From positions 248,001 to 312,000 of the forward strand of contig JAJEKV010000054.1 in NCBI GenBank assembly GCA_021234155.1: a DNA stretch of 64,000 nucleotides. The letters run 5' to 3'. The stretch is from Isoetes taiwanensis. Its lineage: Eukaryota > Streptophyta > Lycopodiopsida > Isoetales > Isoetaceae. A model generated the notes under the pieces. It saw nothing but the letters and a program-made list of their open reading frames with translations. It was not told the origin of the DNA and did no database searches. Of this stretch, positions 46,201-56,905 are shown piece by piece; position 1 is the first letter of the stretch; each line of letters begins with the position of its first letter. The translations under genes and the position numbers were made by a program.

Positions 46201-47884
46201 ACTTTTTTCCTCATTATTGTGTAAAGCAACAATAGACTTGAAGTCGAGAGTGGACCTGTAGGGCATGGAAGTGTGAATTCAAAGATAAAAAGTTGACTTT
46301 TATACTTGGAATATGGCCCACTATTACGGTTGATAATCTCTCATCCTGATCTTAGAATTAGGAGCGTAGGAAGTGCTTATTACCTCCTTGGGGGCATAAA
46401 CCTTTATATGCAAATGTGCAATTATGCTGTTGATTTGCAGGTGGAGCCATCTACTCTGGTCCCGCTTGCCCATGGTTGTAGGCAGGCAATCCTGGTATGG
46501 ATTTTGTGCTTATCAGCTTTCATACAGTGCATCTTGTCTGATGGCTATTTCTCATGCATTAAATTGTTTATGCACAGGTTGGGGATCCAGTCCAACTACC
46601 GGCAACTGTAATTTCAGATCAAGCTGTTAAAAATGGGTAACGGATTGAGGATTTTTTTTGTTGGACAGTACCCATATCTTCTTTGCTAAACATTATTTTT
46701 ACAACTTCGATCAGTTATGGTACAAGTCTCTTCAAGCGATTCCAAAAGGCAGGTTATCCTGTGCAGATGCTAAAGACTCAGTATAGGATGCATCCCCAGG
46801 TCTACATAGAGTTTCCAACCATGCTTAAATTTACTTGGTTTTATTTTCTTTTGCCGTGAATCACTTGTTGTGATTTTGGTAAATACTAAGGATTCTAACA
46901 AATGCTCATATTCTAGATTCGTCAATTTCCATCAAAGGAGTTCTACTCTGAGGCATTAGAGGATGGCGAGAGTGTGGAAGAACAAACGAAGCGTCCATGG
47001 CATGAATACCGTTGTTTTGGCCCATTTGCTTTCTTTGATGTTCCGGGCAAGGAATCGCAACAGGGAGAGAGTGGTTCGTATGTGAATACAGACGAGATTG
47101 ACTTTGTGCTAGTGCTTTATCGCCACATGATTGCGAACTATCCAGAGCTCAAAGGTGGGCCTTATGTTTCCGTGATATCACCTTATAAGCTTCAAGTGAA
47201 AATGCTGCGGGAACGATTTGTTGAAGTGTTAGGCAAGGACATTGCCCGCCTTATTGACGTGAATACTGTTGATGGTTTTCAGGTGATAATAGGATAATTT
47301 CTAATTATGTTTAATTTAATATGGCATTTAATATGTAAGTTGTTTGTACTGCAGGGACGCGAAAAAGATGTTGCCATATTCTCCTGCGTTAGGGCAGATA
47401 AAGAAAAAGGTATTGGATTTTTATCAGACTTCCGTCGAATGAATGTGGGATTGACTCGTGCAAGAGCCTCCATGCTGGTAATTATTTTGAATGATCAATC
47501 AGAGTTCTTTAATATCAACTTTATCAATGGAGTGCAATTTAGGTTGTAGGTTCAGCAGCTGTATTGAAAAAGGACAAGCATTGGTCCAATTTAATTGGGA
47601 GTGCTCAGGAGCGCAGGAGATTTTTTAAGGTAATTTACTTAGTTATTGGCTTTTTATCTGTTTAGCTAAACTATTTGTCACAGGTTACCAAACCCTATCA
47701 TGCACTTTTCAATGAGGAAAGCTTGAATGCAATGAAGAAATTAGATGAAGTAGAAAAGCAGATGAAGGACGAGCAGTCTGCATATCAAGGTTCTGATACT
47801 GAAAATCAGATGGATGTGGATCAATTGGATGATGGGCAGGAGGCTGTAGAAAATTTTGGGGACTTTGATGATGGAGATGAGTGA
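37262..47884 (+). CDS. MAA3: SEN1/MAA3-like superfamily 1 RNA/DNA helicase
   Basis: About 20 exons, roughly 820 residues, close to Arabidopsis MAA3. Exons: 37262-37405, 37477-37633, 37701-37837, about 39187-39359, 39514-39714, 39788-39823, 40113-about 40202, 40303-40350, 40423-40537, 40611-40707, 45712-45809, 45881-45988, 46051-46143, 46441-46494, 46578-46636, 46715-46799, 46917-47282, 47355-47477, 47543-47629, 47684-47884. Phases match, except that a small exon may be missing before 39187 and near 40210. Helicase motifs in order: GPPGTGKTQT (Walker A), APSNSALDE, DEAAQA, GDPVQLPAT, QYRMHP, VDGFQGREKDVAIFSC, RRMNVGLTRARA. The C-terminus is acidic. It resolves RNA or RNA-DNA hybrids in the nucleus (tRNA/mRNA processing, termination); Arabidopsis mutants fail in gametophyte development. 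Confidence 0.93.
41195..42170 (-). pseudogene. Copia gag-protease relic in helicase intron 10
   Basis: Minus strand. FNAAFDFFQAAYVQKEVGQQ (42130-42070) and RDYLQQLKAFKEKHCASGGK (about 41910-41850) are gag. WLIDSGATKHLTGKREFF (about 41345-41290) is the protease. Several frame changes. A gag segment of about 110 bp is partly duplicated (near 41820 and 41932). The gag resembles that of the Copia element at 52.5 kb but is much older. It would be removed from the mRNA with the intron. Confidence 0.75.
42935..42976. repeat. CTT microsatellite
   Basis: Run of CTT repeats with one interruption, within intron 10. Confidence 0.9.
43690..44320 (+). pseudogene. Copia integrase relic, plus strand, in intron 10
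   Basis: A broken plus-strand reading with VILDD near 43805, a run like FKHFCT near 43880 and GFNGYCGVAEDMKMC near 43970-44010 resembles the Copia integrase core. Stops are frequent. Its orientation is opposite to the relic at 41-42 kb, so at least two elements landed in this intron. Confidence 0.5.
45131..45142 (-). promoter_or_regulatory. Primer-binding-site remnant of a Copia-like element
   Basis: The minus strand reads TGGTATCAGAGC directly after GAACTCAACA, the expected LTR end. It belongs to one of the intron insertions, but the matching LTR was not located. Confidence 0.55.
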
Positions 47885-48599
47885 ATGCAGACATGGAACC
47901 AGATCAATGCAGGAGTTTTTAGGTAAAGAAGATACTCATTGCTTTCTCTTTCCAAGGTTGATTGGATGAACATAGTGAGATGACGCAGCTGGACAGCACT
48001 ACAGAGACCATGTTATGCATCACTCATACAATACTCATTCATGTAAGAAGCATACATGTCAACAGCAAAGAGGAGCTTGCATGAAAGAAACGAACATTCC
48101 CTACAATCTGACTTCCAGGCCTCAAGATGATGATGGTTTGGCTGGGTTCAAAATCAACTCACAATTGCCCGACTTTCAGGCGCGGAAGATGAGGATGTAT
48201 CGACTCGCATCCTCATGGAATATTTGGCTTTAGACTTATTCAATGTTAAAGTTTAAAGCGATGGTTTGGCATACCTCTTACATTCTGGGGGAATATTTGG
48301 CTCAAAATTGTTTCAATTTTAAATGTAAATCGGCTGGTTAAAAATGTATAACTTTTGCAAGCCAATTAAATGCGATTATTGTTTGGATATATCTGCATCT
48401 TGATTATCTAGCAACTTGATGGGCAAGAATGATGGGCGAGAATAACAAAGCCTAAAATTGGGAGGACGTGGGATGTAAGTGATCCAAGCTATTGAATTGA
48501 GAAATGGGGAACTCGACAGCCAATTTTAAAAGGAGAATATGATCACCATCTTATCTTCCTCAAATAGGAAATGGCCATCTCAATAGCCATGTTTGTTTC
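47885..48599 (+). other. Helicase 3' UTR and downstream flank
   Basis: No further gene seen. The 3' UTR presumably ends in this AT-rich interval; no single poly(A) signal stands out. GTTTC at 48595-48599 is the left target duplication of the next Copia element. Confidence 0.5.
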
Positions 48600-48813
48600 T
48601 GATAACAACAATGCATACAATGGAAAGAAGAGGATCTACTAACAACGCTCCAGAGAGCGCTATACTCTGCTCAATCTAACTGCTAGACTATGGCTTATAT
48701 AGATGTGCCATGTCAGCAACAAGCGTGCTGTGACACGTCAGCACAGGCGTGCTATGCCACGTCAGCACACACAAAGCCTAAACATCCTAACGTCTAGTCA
48801 TCTTATTCTAACA
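48600..48813 (-). repeat. 3' LTR of the young Copia element
   Basis: 214 bp, identical by eye to 53351-53564. It contains a local repeat of GTGCTGTGACACGTCAGCAC type words. Confidence 0.96.
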
Positions 48814-48823
48814 TCCCCCCTGA
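48814..48823 (-). promoter_or_regulatory. Polypurine tract
   Basis: TCAGGGGGGA on the minus strand, directly before the 3' LTR. It is the plus-strand primer site in reverse transcription. Confidence 0.85.
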
Positions 48824-48879
48824 TGACTAGCAGGGATGAATAACAAATAGAACAAACAGTTATCCCCCCTGAACTGTAG

Positions 48880-51800
48880 AGGCAGATTGAATATGCAGAA
48901 TGTCTTTGAGAAGCTGGAATTGTTTGCCTGCCAATGGTTTAGTGAAACCATCTGCTGCCTGATCTTTAGTAGAGCAATACTGGAGATTAAGAAAACCATT
49001 TTGTACCTGCTCCCTTACAAAACAGAGTTTTATATCCATATGCTTAATCTGAAGATGACCTTTATAATCCTTGACATGGTAGATAGCCCCCTTGTTGTCA
49101 CAAGTGAACTGTTGCAGGGACGCATGTAAATCTTCAAATCTTCATACAAATGGAGAAGCCACAACATTTCTGGATGTAGCACAAAGTGCTTTCAATTTCG
49201 CATTCGTAGTGCTAATACTAGTTGTATCTTGCTTCTTGAACTCCATGTGATAGGATTGCCTCAAAAAATGAGACATAACCAAGAAGGCAACGCCTGTAAT
49301 CTAGATCTGTTGATGCCATGTCAGAATCCGAGAAAAGATGAAGAGTAGCAGCTGAATTCTTAGTATACATTAGTCCTTACGTCAGAAAAGTACCATTCAA
49401 ATACCTCAATACTTGCTTACCCGCCTTCCAATGAGATTGCTTTGGGTCTTTGCATAAACCTGCTCAACACTCCTACATACACAATATCGGGCCCTGGTAT
49501 GTGTAAGATACAATATTTCTCCTACTAAATGCGTACAATGTGGGATCGTGATCCTCGCATCGAGTCAAGTGTCAACCGACCATTTTCCTGGGGCAGCAAA
49601 GCGGGTTTACATTCGTCATATGAAACTTTTCAAGAATTTCAGCAAGATACTTCATTTGTGTTATATGAATACCATCTTTTGTTTGCCACACCTCAAGACC
49701 TAAACAATAATGCATGAGCCCTAAATCTGTGAGAGTTCAAAATTTGTGGTTAGCAAATTCTTGGTTTGTTGTATAAACCGAGAAGCACCTCCTGTAATGA
49801 TTATATCATCTACATATAGGAGAAGAATAGCTACTTCCCCATTTGCAAAAACCGATAGTATAGGTTAGGATCTGCCCTAGATCTCTCGATAACCCATAGA
49901 AAGAAGATAAGAATTTATCTTCCGATGCCAAAGACCGAGGAGCCCTGTCTCAACCCATAGATACTCTTTTTGAGTTTTGCGGACATAATCGGGGTGTGTA
50001 GAATCTTCAAAACCCGGGAGGCATTTGCAAATAGAGTTCTTCTTCAATATCACCATTTAGGAAAGCACACTTGAAATCAAGATGATACACATCCCATTGT
50101 TTATGAGCAGCCAATGCCAAAACCGCCCTTAGAGTGTCCAACCTAACAACTGGAGCAAACACTTGAGTGAAATCAAACCCTTGCTTTTGAGTATAACCTT
50201 TAGCAACTAATCTAGCCTTGTGTTTAGAAATAGTACCATCCGAATGATACTTGATCCGAAACAACCACTTAGCACCAATAATGTTTTTATTTGGGGAACG
50301 AGGTACCAAGTCCCAAGTTTGTTGCTTATGCATCATTGCAATCTCATCATTCATAGCGTTAACCGATTGTGGAAACCGAAAGCACCGAGAATATGAAGTA
50401 GGAACCACGTCTTTGAGGACTTGTGTCATTAAAGCATAGTTGCACAAAGACACGAGGTGGAGGTGAGGAAGGTGGAGAATTGTAGTCAAGAGGTAGGAAA
50501 TCAGCATAGGGATCACGAATGAGATGTAATTGGTTGAGATCTTTGGTGGAAAATCAGGAAACACTTGGACAATGGAAGAGGAAGAAGTAGGACAAGGAGC
50601 GAGAGGAGGAGGATGAATCGAAACTAAGGACTGGTTGGACACAAGTGTATCATAATCTGTAGAATCTGGCCGATGTAAATCACCGGAGTAGACACCATCT
50701 TCAACAAAAATCATACTCCTAGATGAAAATACCTTTTGAGTGACAGGGTCATAGCATTTCCACGCCTTCATATTCAAAGAATAGCCAATGAACACAACTT
50801 TGATAGCTCGATCGAAAGTTTCCCATTCTTGTGAAGAATCTCGGAGGAATTGTAGTGTAAGCTAGACAACCAAAAACTTTCGGATGTTTAACATCGGGTT
50901 TAGAATTGTAAAGAGCTTGAAAGGGAGTTTGAGTACCCATAGATTTGGTAGGAGCTCGATTTGATATGTAGCGGCAGTAAGAAGCGCCTCAGCCCAAAAT
51001 TTTGGAGACAACCTCTTATGCTTTAACATACTTACGGCCAAATCCATCAATGTCCTGTTTTTTACGTTCGCTACTCCATTCGAGGATGGGCATAAGGGAC
51101 TATCTGCTCTCTCTGAATGCCTTTGGATTTCAGAAATTCTTCAAACTCATTTGAGAGGTATTCTCTAGCATTATCAGTCCTTAACCTTTTGATTGTAGTG
51201 GAGAACTCATTCTCAACTAGCTTGTTTGAGGTCGAGAAAAGATAGAAAGAGCTTGAGATTTGAATTTAATAGGATATACCCATGTATATCTGCTGAAATC
51301 ATCAACAAATACTATGAAGTACTGTTGCCTCCATAAGACTCAATAGGCAAAAATGGATGTCGAATGAATTAATTCCAAAGGTTTTGAGCACGCAGTCCGA
51401 GCTTGAGATGGATAAGGAGCTTTGTACCTGCTTGCCTAGTCTGCGCAAGCATGGCAATTAAGATTTTGATTTTTCAAAATAGGCAGGCCATCAACCATAC
51501 GATATTTAGAGGTCGTGTGACAAGTGCGAGTGAGAAATATGACCATACGGCATGCCAAAGTTCTTTCTCGATGTAGGAGTAAGCTGCTGCTACCATTGAA
51601 GACCGAGTACAAGAATAATTTGGAGATTTAGACTTGTTAAGAACATACTGTGCCTTCAAACATTAAGACTCCCTTTGGCAATAGGCCCAAGTTTTTGAAG
51701 ATCAACAAAATCAAGTGGATTCTTGGAAAGAATATGAACCAACCCTCCGTAAAAACAATCTTGAATATCCAAGCTTCTTGTCAAACCGACTTACACTCAA

Positions 51801-52940
51801 TAAGTTGGTGCAACCCGGGAACATGAACAACATCTTGAAATTTGAGAGTAGTACAATGATCGGTTTGAACTGAAACCGTGCCTTTGCCTTGAGACTTTGC
51901 AAGATTGCCATCCGCCATTTTAACAATGGTATTAGTATGAGGAACCAAACTATCAAACAAATGAGACTTGCCTGCAAAATGTTTGGTTGCAGCAGAATCT
52001 ATCAACCAAGTTTCTTCATCCAAATGTTTTGCAATATTGAGGAAGCCAACCTCAAAATCTTCAACCGACGGATCTGAAACATGAGCATTAATCTCACTAA
52101 TCTACGGTTGAGAGGGAACGGGTTTAGATACATCTGCCGTTACATGTTTAACAAGCATGAGCCTTGACATATTACGCAATCTCTCGCGTGCATTTTCCGA
52201 CGCAGTCTTTCTTCATGTGCCCCTCTTTTCCACAGAACCAGCAGAAACTAAAAGGCTTTCTTCTTGAATTTGTGGTAGAAAAAGAGGACCTAGAATTAGC
52301 TTCGGATGAAGTTCCTGAAGAATTTGAAGAAGTCTTTGCTTTAGAAAAATTTGCATGCTCCACTAGATCTCTTCTTTTCCTATGAATCTCTGCATCCAAG
52401 AGCTTCGCTGCAGTTGAGTGAAGGAAATCTTGATCTTAACCTTCATCGATAATAATCAATAATGTGTTGATATTTCGAGATAAGCCTTTCAAAACATACA
52501 TGATTAAGGTGACATCCTCCATCTCACCACCGGTGCATGATATTTCTCCTTAAGTGCTTTAAATTGTCGTAAGTAATCATTCATATCTTTACAATCTTCA
52601 AGCCCGAGATTGTCCATCTTGCTCCTTAGGATAATCTGATGCCCTTCACCCTCATGGACACAAATCTTACGCAAACACTGAAATGCTTCTTGAAAAGACT
52701 TACAGTTTTGAATATCTCTGTTCGGATCGGGATTAATACATGATCCGAGATGATACAAGGCTAGCTTATCCTTCTTCAACTCATCAGAGTTGTTGGCTTC
52801 CAAGATTTCGGAAAAACAACATCCAAATCACGCAAAACCAAGATTGGTTTCAAATGCAAATCTCCAAGTGAAATAATTCTCTGTATCCAATACAGGGTGA
52901 GCAAAGTACTTCCACGGTTCAGTGTTAGCAGCCATTAAAA
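48880..52940 (-). pseudogene. Copia Gag-Pol of the young element, broken
   Basis: Minus strand. Gag (52803-52504: SFQEAFQCLRKICVHEGEGH, MNDYLRQFKALKEKYHAP). CCHC knuckle CWFCGKEGHMKKDC (about 52250). Protease WLIDSAATKHFAGKSHLF (about 52010-51960), with DSA where DSG is usual. Integrase pieces (KRLSPKFWAEALLTAATYQ near 51000, KVFGCLAYTTIPPRF near 50880). RT (50795-50007: IGAKWLFRIKYHSDGT, VYHLDFKCAFLNGDIEEELY), then the catalytic LLLYVDDIII in another frame near 49810. The RNase H C-terminal end is near 49030-48880 (DQAADGFTKPLAGKQF). At least four frame breaks separate these parts. Confidence 0.9.
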
Positions 52941-53338
52941 GAAGCAAGAAAGCTAAAAAAACCGGGAATTCTTGAGGAATTGAACGCCAGATCATCGAAA
53001 TCTTGGAAAATTTAACACCGATTTACAATATACTCGAAGATCGGACACAATGCGACCTCCGGATCAATATCCGACCTCCCCGATCCACAAATTGTGTCAA
53101 AATCCGAACTCGAGCAAAATCCGACCTCGATCTTCAAACTAGATGAAAAATTCTCAAGATTATCCAATTCCACAGCAAATTATGCCAATCCCAGCAGCAC
53201 ATTTAGCTCAATTCAAATGAAAAAAGAAAGCAAGAAGATCAAATTAATGACTACAAACAATCTCCCGATCAAGATTAATACCCTTTTACTTCTCTCCTTA
53301 TTGATTTGCAGCCTAGATTCCTCTCCTCTCCAAGGTCG

Positions 53339-53350
53339 GCTCTGATACCA
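53339..53350 (-). promoter_or_regulatory. Primer-binding site of the young Copia element
   Basis: TGGTATCAGAGC immediately after the 5' LTR, complementary to initiator Met-tRNA. Confidence 0.93.
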
Positions 53351-53564
53351 TGATAACAACAATGCATACAATGGAAAGAAGAGGATCTACTAACAACGCT
53401 CCAGAGAGCGCTATACTCTGCTCAATCTAACTGCTAGACTATGGCTTATATAGATGTGCCATGTCAGCAACAAGCGTGCTGTGACACGTCAGCACAGGCG
53501 TGCTATGCCACGTCAGCACACACAAAGCCTAAACATCCTAACGTCTAGTCATCTTATTCTAACA
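53351..53564 (-). repeat. 5' LTR of the young Copia element
   Basis: 214 bp, identical by eye to 48600-48813. GTTTC follows at 53565-53569. Confidence 0.96.
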
Positions 53565-53699
53565 GTTTCCATGGTGCTTATTTCAAAAGGACTCTAGCTT
53601 TGTGCTGGACATATTGATTGGCTCATGTGAAAAACGCCGCTTAACCTAGGCGCCCAACCTGCCGTTCAAACGCGCGTTCAGCCCATAAGCCATTTTCCT

Positions 53700-54478
53700 A
53701 TGCCACCGAAGAAGAAAGGATCATCCTCCACGGGTGATCTTATAGAGTACGATGGTGATTCGGCATCCCTGATTGCTTTGATCCAAGATTTGAAATCAGA
53801 AATTTCGGGACTGAGAAACCAGGTCACAGGAATACAGAAAATTCTAGAGGAAGTTGTAGCCCAAAACTCCAGTCTAAAACTTCACTTCAGAACATGGAAT
53901 TATCTGTTGCAATCCAGAAGCCCACAATTGATTACAATGCTCAGATTCAATCATTAGAAACCAGGCTTAGTTGCTGAAACCTTCAATCCAGAAGCCCACA
54001 ATTGATTACAATGCTCAGATTCAATCATTAGAAACCAGGCTTAGTTGCTGAAACCACTAAGGAACAGATGATTTGGCATCATGAACATGTTTCCTCTGAG
54101 CAAGCTGACCAGGAAATTCGTGCAAAAAATCTAAAAGTTTCAGGCTTACTAGAGGTTGAAGAAGATATATCAGATACCATAAGCAGGTTCTTTGCAGATA
54201 CAATGCATTTGCATGAACCAAATTTTATATCAGCAAGAAGACTTGGGAAGCCAGGATCTCATATCAGACCAATTCTAGTGAGATTTCACAGCAAGGATGC
54301 CAGAGACAGAGTACTGCACAATAGAAATGCACTTAAAGGAGAAAAGATATGGCTGGACTTGGATTTGACTCCAACCCAGTTAGAAACTCGTAAGAAGGAA
54401 TGGGCCAGAGTTAAAGAGGCCAGAATCTGGACTAGTTGCATATTTAGACAAAGGAGGCAGGGCAATCATAACAAATAG
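53700..54478 (+). pseudogene. LINE ORF1p: coiled coil, RRM and C-terminal domain
   Basis: Starts MPPKKKGSSSTGDLIEYDGD. A heptad-like coiled coil follows (LIALIQDLKSEISGLRNQV). A 74-bp tandem duplication (53910 and 53984) breaks the frame. The second part (54068-54478) holds the RRM-like RAKNLKVSGLLE, FISARRLGK and RPILVRFHSKDARDRVL, then the CTD-like LKGEKIWLDLDLTPTQLETR. This layout matches L1-type ORF1p, an RNA-binding trimer, rather than the zinc-knuckle ORF1 common in flowering-plant L1s. Confidence 0.75.
53910..54057. repeat. 74-bp tandem duplication in LINE ORF1
   Basis: CAATCCAGAAGCCCACAATT starts at 53910 and at 53984. The copies look identical over about 70 bp. The added length is not a multiple of three and disrupts ORF1. 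Confidence 0.92.
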
Positions 54479-54503
54479 GAAGCGCAATTAGGAAATAGGG
54501 GCC

Positions 54504-55499
54504 TTGAGAGTAAGCTATTGGAATTGTCATGGACTCAACCAAGCAAAAATAGATGCTAGGTATGAGACCTGGAAACAAAATGATCTGCTGTTATTCACAG
54601 AGACTTGGGCACACCAGTTCCGTTCTTTACCGGACATCCATAACTTTGTTTTGCTTGGACAGGTATGGAATGAAAAATTGACAGGAGCTGGGCGTGGCTT
54701 TGGAGGTATTGCTGCCTATGGCAAAGCTAATGTAAGGCATGAGTTTCAGCTCATCAAAGAAGATGTAAACAAGCAGTTTATATGGCTGAAAATTAAAACA
54801 ATGAGACACAATATATTTTTAGCTATCTGCTATTTTGCCCCATCAAATGCCTCCATCTATAGTCGCCATGAGCTAAATAAGGATGATCCCTTCTGCTATC
54901 TTTGCTCTGATGTCATGGAATTATGCTCACAGGGTGATGTGTTGATTATAGGAGATTGCAATGGGCGCACAGGCAATCAACAAGCAAGAACTTTTGAAGA
55001 TATTTCAGATGCAAAATTGAATGAGATAGCAGATCCGGTGTATCTCAGATCCTCAGAAGATCACATTACTAATGCCATAGGCGAATCCCTGTTGGAGTTT
55101 GCCACGGTATGCCGGCTGAAGATCTTAAATGGTATAAGCTTGTTTCAGCAGTCTGGGAAATTTACATGTATGAACCATACAGGGGCAAGCACAATCGACT
55201 ACCTCCTAGCTAAAAATGCAGATCTCATTGGAGATTTCTTCATAGGAGACAAGTTGCCTGAATTAGACCATGCTCCTCTCCACTTGACAATTAAGGCCAA
55301 AGCCCATATCCATATGCAGCAGCCAAGCTTCCACCCAAGGCTGAAAATAAATTTCGCATACAGTGCTCAACACAGGGAACTTGTGGAGTTACTGGCACAA
55401 ACGTCCTGGTCAGGCCATCTTGTGGAAGATGCGAAACAATTCTCAGAGCTGTTGCTACTAGCTGCTGGAAAAGTGTTTGGATTTTCCAAGAAATACTGA
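54504..55499 (+). CDS. LINE ORF2 N-terminal part: AP-like endonuclease
   Basis: 331 residues from MRVSYWNCHGLNQAK. Exonuclease-endonuclease-phosphatase motifs in order: SYWNCHGL, LLFTETWA, GGIAAYGKANV, AICYFAPSN, VLIIGDCNGRTG (usually GDFN), STIDYLLAKN, and LDHAPLHL with the catalytic Asp-His pair. It would nick the target to prime reverse transcription. The frame is open but ends after FGFSKKY at the proposed inversion breakpoint, where the linker to RT should follow. The usual Phe/Asn environment in GDFNAR is changed to GDCNGR. Confidence 0.85.
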   Translation: MRVSYWNCHGLNQAKIDARYETWKQNDLLLFTETWAHQFRSLPDIHNFVLLGQVWNEKLTGAGRGFGGIAAYGKANVRHEFQLIKEDVNKQFIWLKIKTMRHNIFLAICYFAPSNASIYSRHELNKDDPFCYLCSDVMELCSQGDVLIIGDCNGRTGNQQARTFEDISDAKLNEIADPVYLRSSEDHITNAIGESLLEFATVCRLKILNGISLFQQSGKFTCMNHTGASTIDYLLAKNADLIGDFFIGDKLPELDHAPLHLTIKAKAHIHMQQPSFHPRLKINFAYSAQHRELVELLAQTSWSGHLVEDAKQFSELLLLAAGKVFGFSKKY

Positions 55500-56829
55500 T
55501 GGCTTATAAGTGTTTCTCCCGTAATCCAAAGTGAGAGAATATAATTTGATTCAGTACCTTCAAATTGATTCTTGCATTAATCTCTTATTCTGGAGCAAGC
55601 ACATTGTGCTTCAGGCACATGTTCATTGTGGCATCTTTTTATGCTTACACAGTTAGAATCTTTTTATGCTTACACAGTTAGATGAGACATGTATATTATA
55701 AATGTTTATATTTGAAACATTTGCTTTCGTCCTTTTTTTAAAAAAAAAAAAAAGGGGGAAAGAAAGAAATCCCTTATAAGGTAGAGGTCTATAAGAATTA
55801 AGTGGCATATTTTAAATTTATAATTTCACATGTGCCTTAAAGTGGTAGGAGGCGTGGTTTAAGCAGTGGTGGTGAGTCAAGTTGACCAATTGTATTACTA
55901 TAAACTTGCAAGTTGACCAATTGTGGTACTATAAACTTGCAATATTTGCGTTTTGTATTTGCTGGAGGTATTTCAGGGATGGTTGGGCCAAGATTTGGCC
56001 GTTGCATTGTATGAGAAATCGTATAGCAGGCATATGCTTGAAGTGAATCGAGCAGCTTGTTGGCCATTGATGTTTGAAGTCCGAAAATGGTCTGTGGTAT
56101 TTGTTTATTGTGATTTCTGTGGTATTTGTTTATTGTGATTTCTGATTGCATGGTATGAATTTAGAAGGAGACGGCTGCGCACATGGGTATGTTTCTTGGA
56201 AAGACATGTCAATGTTGCATGTTGTTGTTGTCGATGGCAGAGCTCCAAGCTTAAGATTTGTGGAAGTTTACCGGGATGGACTGAGCGAAGAAGGGAGCTT
56301 GCTTCTTTCGATTCTAGTGAGGCTGGCTTGGCCAGGAGATTTAAATCCTCCAAGCCCTGACCTGTTTCTCTGTTCTGGGAGAGTTTACAGTTCTGCAACT
56401 TCGTTCTGGCGAGGTTTGTTGCATTCTGCAGCTTCATTTTGGCTCAGCTATCCGCTGTATTGCATTCCACCAATCTACTGTATTGCCCATTTGCTGCCAT
56501 TGTGTTCAATTTTTGTTGGCCTTAATTTTTTTCCATCGGATCATATGTTTGTTTTGAACCATTGACTTTGGCATGTGTTTTTTCCTCAAAATTCTGATAG
56601 CCTTTGATCTGGCATAAAGCACAAAATATACGTGAGATCGATGGTCAGAAATGAAAGATGAATATGAGACCCATTGAAGATGGATAAATAATGAATAAAA
56701 CCCACGTGAGGTTTCTTCGATCATTCATATTATCTATGCAGCAATACATTTCTTCCTCTATTTCCCTCGAAACCCAATTGTAATCACAAAAATAGATCAC
56801 TTTCTTCCCATAAGCCTGTTTCATTGATA
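55500..56829. other. Inverted flank between the two LINE halves
   Basis: No LINE sequence recognised. It contains a poly(T)/poly(A) junction near 55733-55753 and short direct repeats (AGTTGACCAATTGT at about 55879 and 55912; TTTGTTTATTGTGATTTCTG at about 56099 and 56124). Under the inversion model this is the original 3' flank of the LINE, now reversed. Confidence 0.5.
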
Positions 56830-56885
56830 TTTATATTTATTTATTTATTTATGTCTAATGCTCTCTAAGGGCCAAGAGAGGCCAT
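56830..56885 (-). other. LINE 3' terminal hairpin and TAAA tail (copy 5)
   Basis: The minus strand reads TGCTC...GAGCA around GGCC-TCTCTT-GGCC, then ATTAGACATAAA and (TAAA)n. It corresponds to the terminal hairpin of the other LINE tails. The CCCTCG stem-loop was not found in this copy. Confidence 0.6.
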
Positions 56886-56905
56886 GGAGCACAATATCAA
56901 ATCAA

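Larger units (their letters stand above)
48600..53564 (-). mobile_element. Recently inserted Copia LTR retrotransposon, complete structure
   Basis: Two 214-bp LTRs (48600-48813, 53351-53564) run from TGATAACAAC to TTCTAACA and look identical when read side by side. The 5-bp target duplication GTTTC is at 48595-48599 and 53565-53569. The primer site TGGTATCAGAGC (53339-53350) and a purine tract TCAGGGGGGA (48814-48823, minus) abut the LTRs. Gene order on the minus strand is gag, protease, integrase, RT, RNase H, as in Copia. The age must be low, yet the coding region has several frame breaks. It therefore probably moved with enzymes supplied in trans. Confidence 0.96.
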
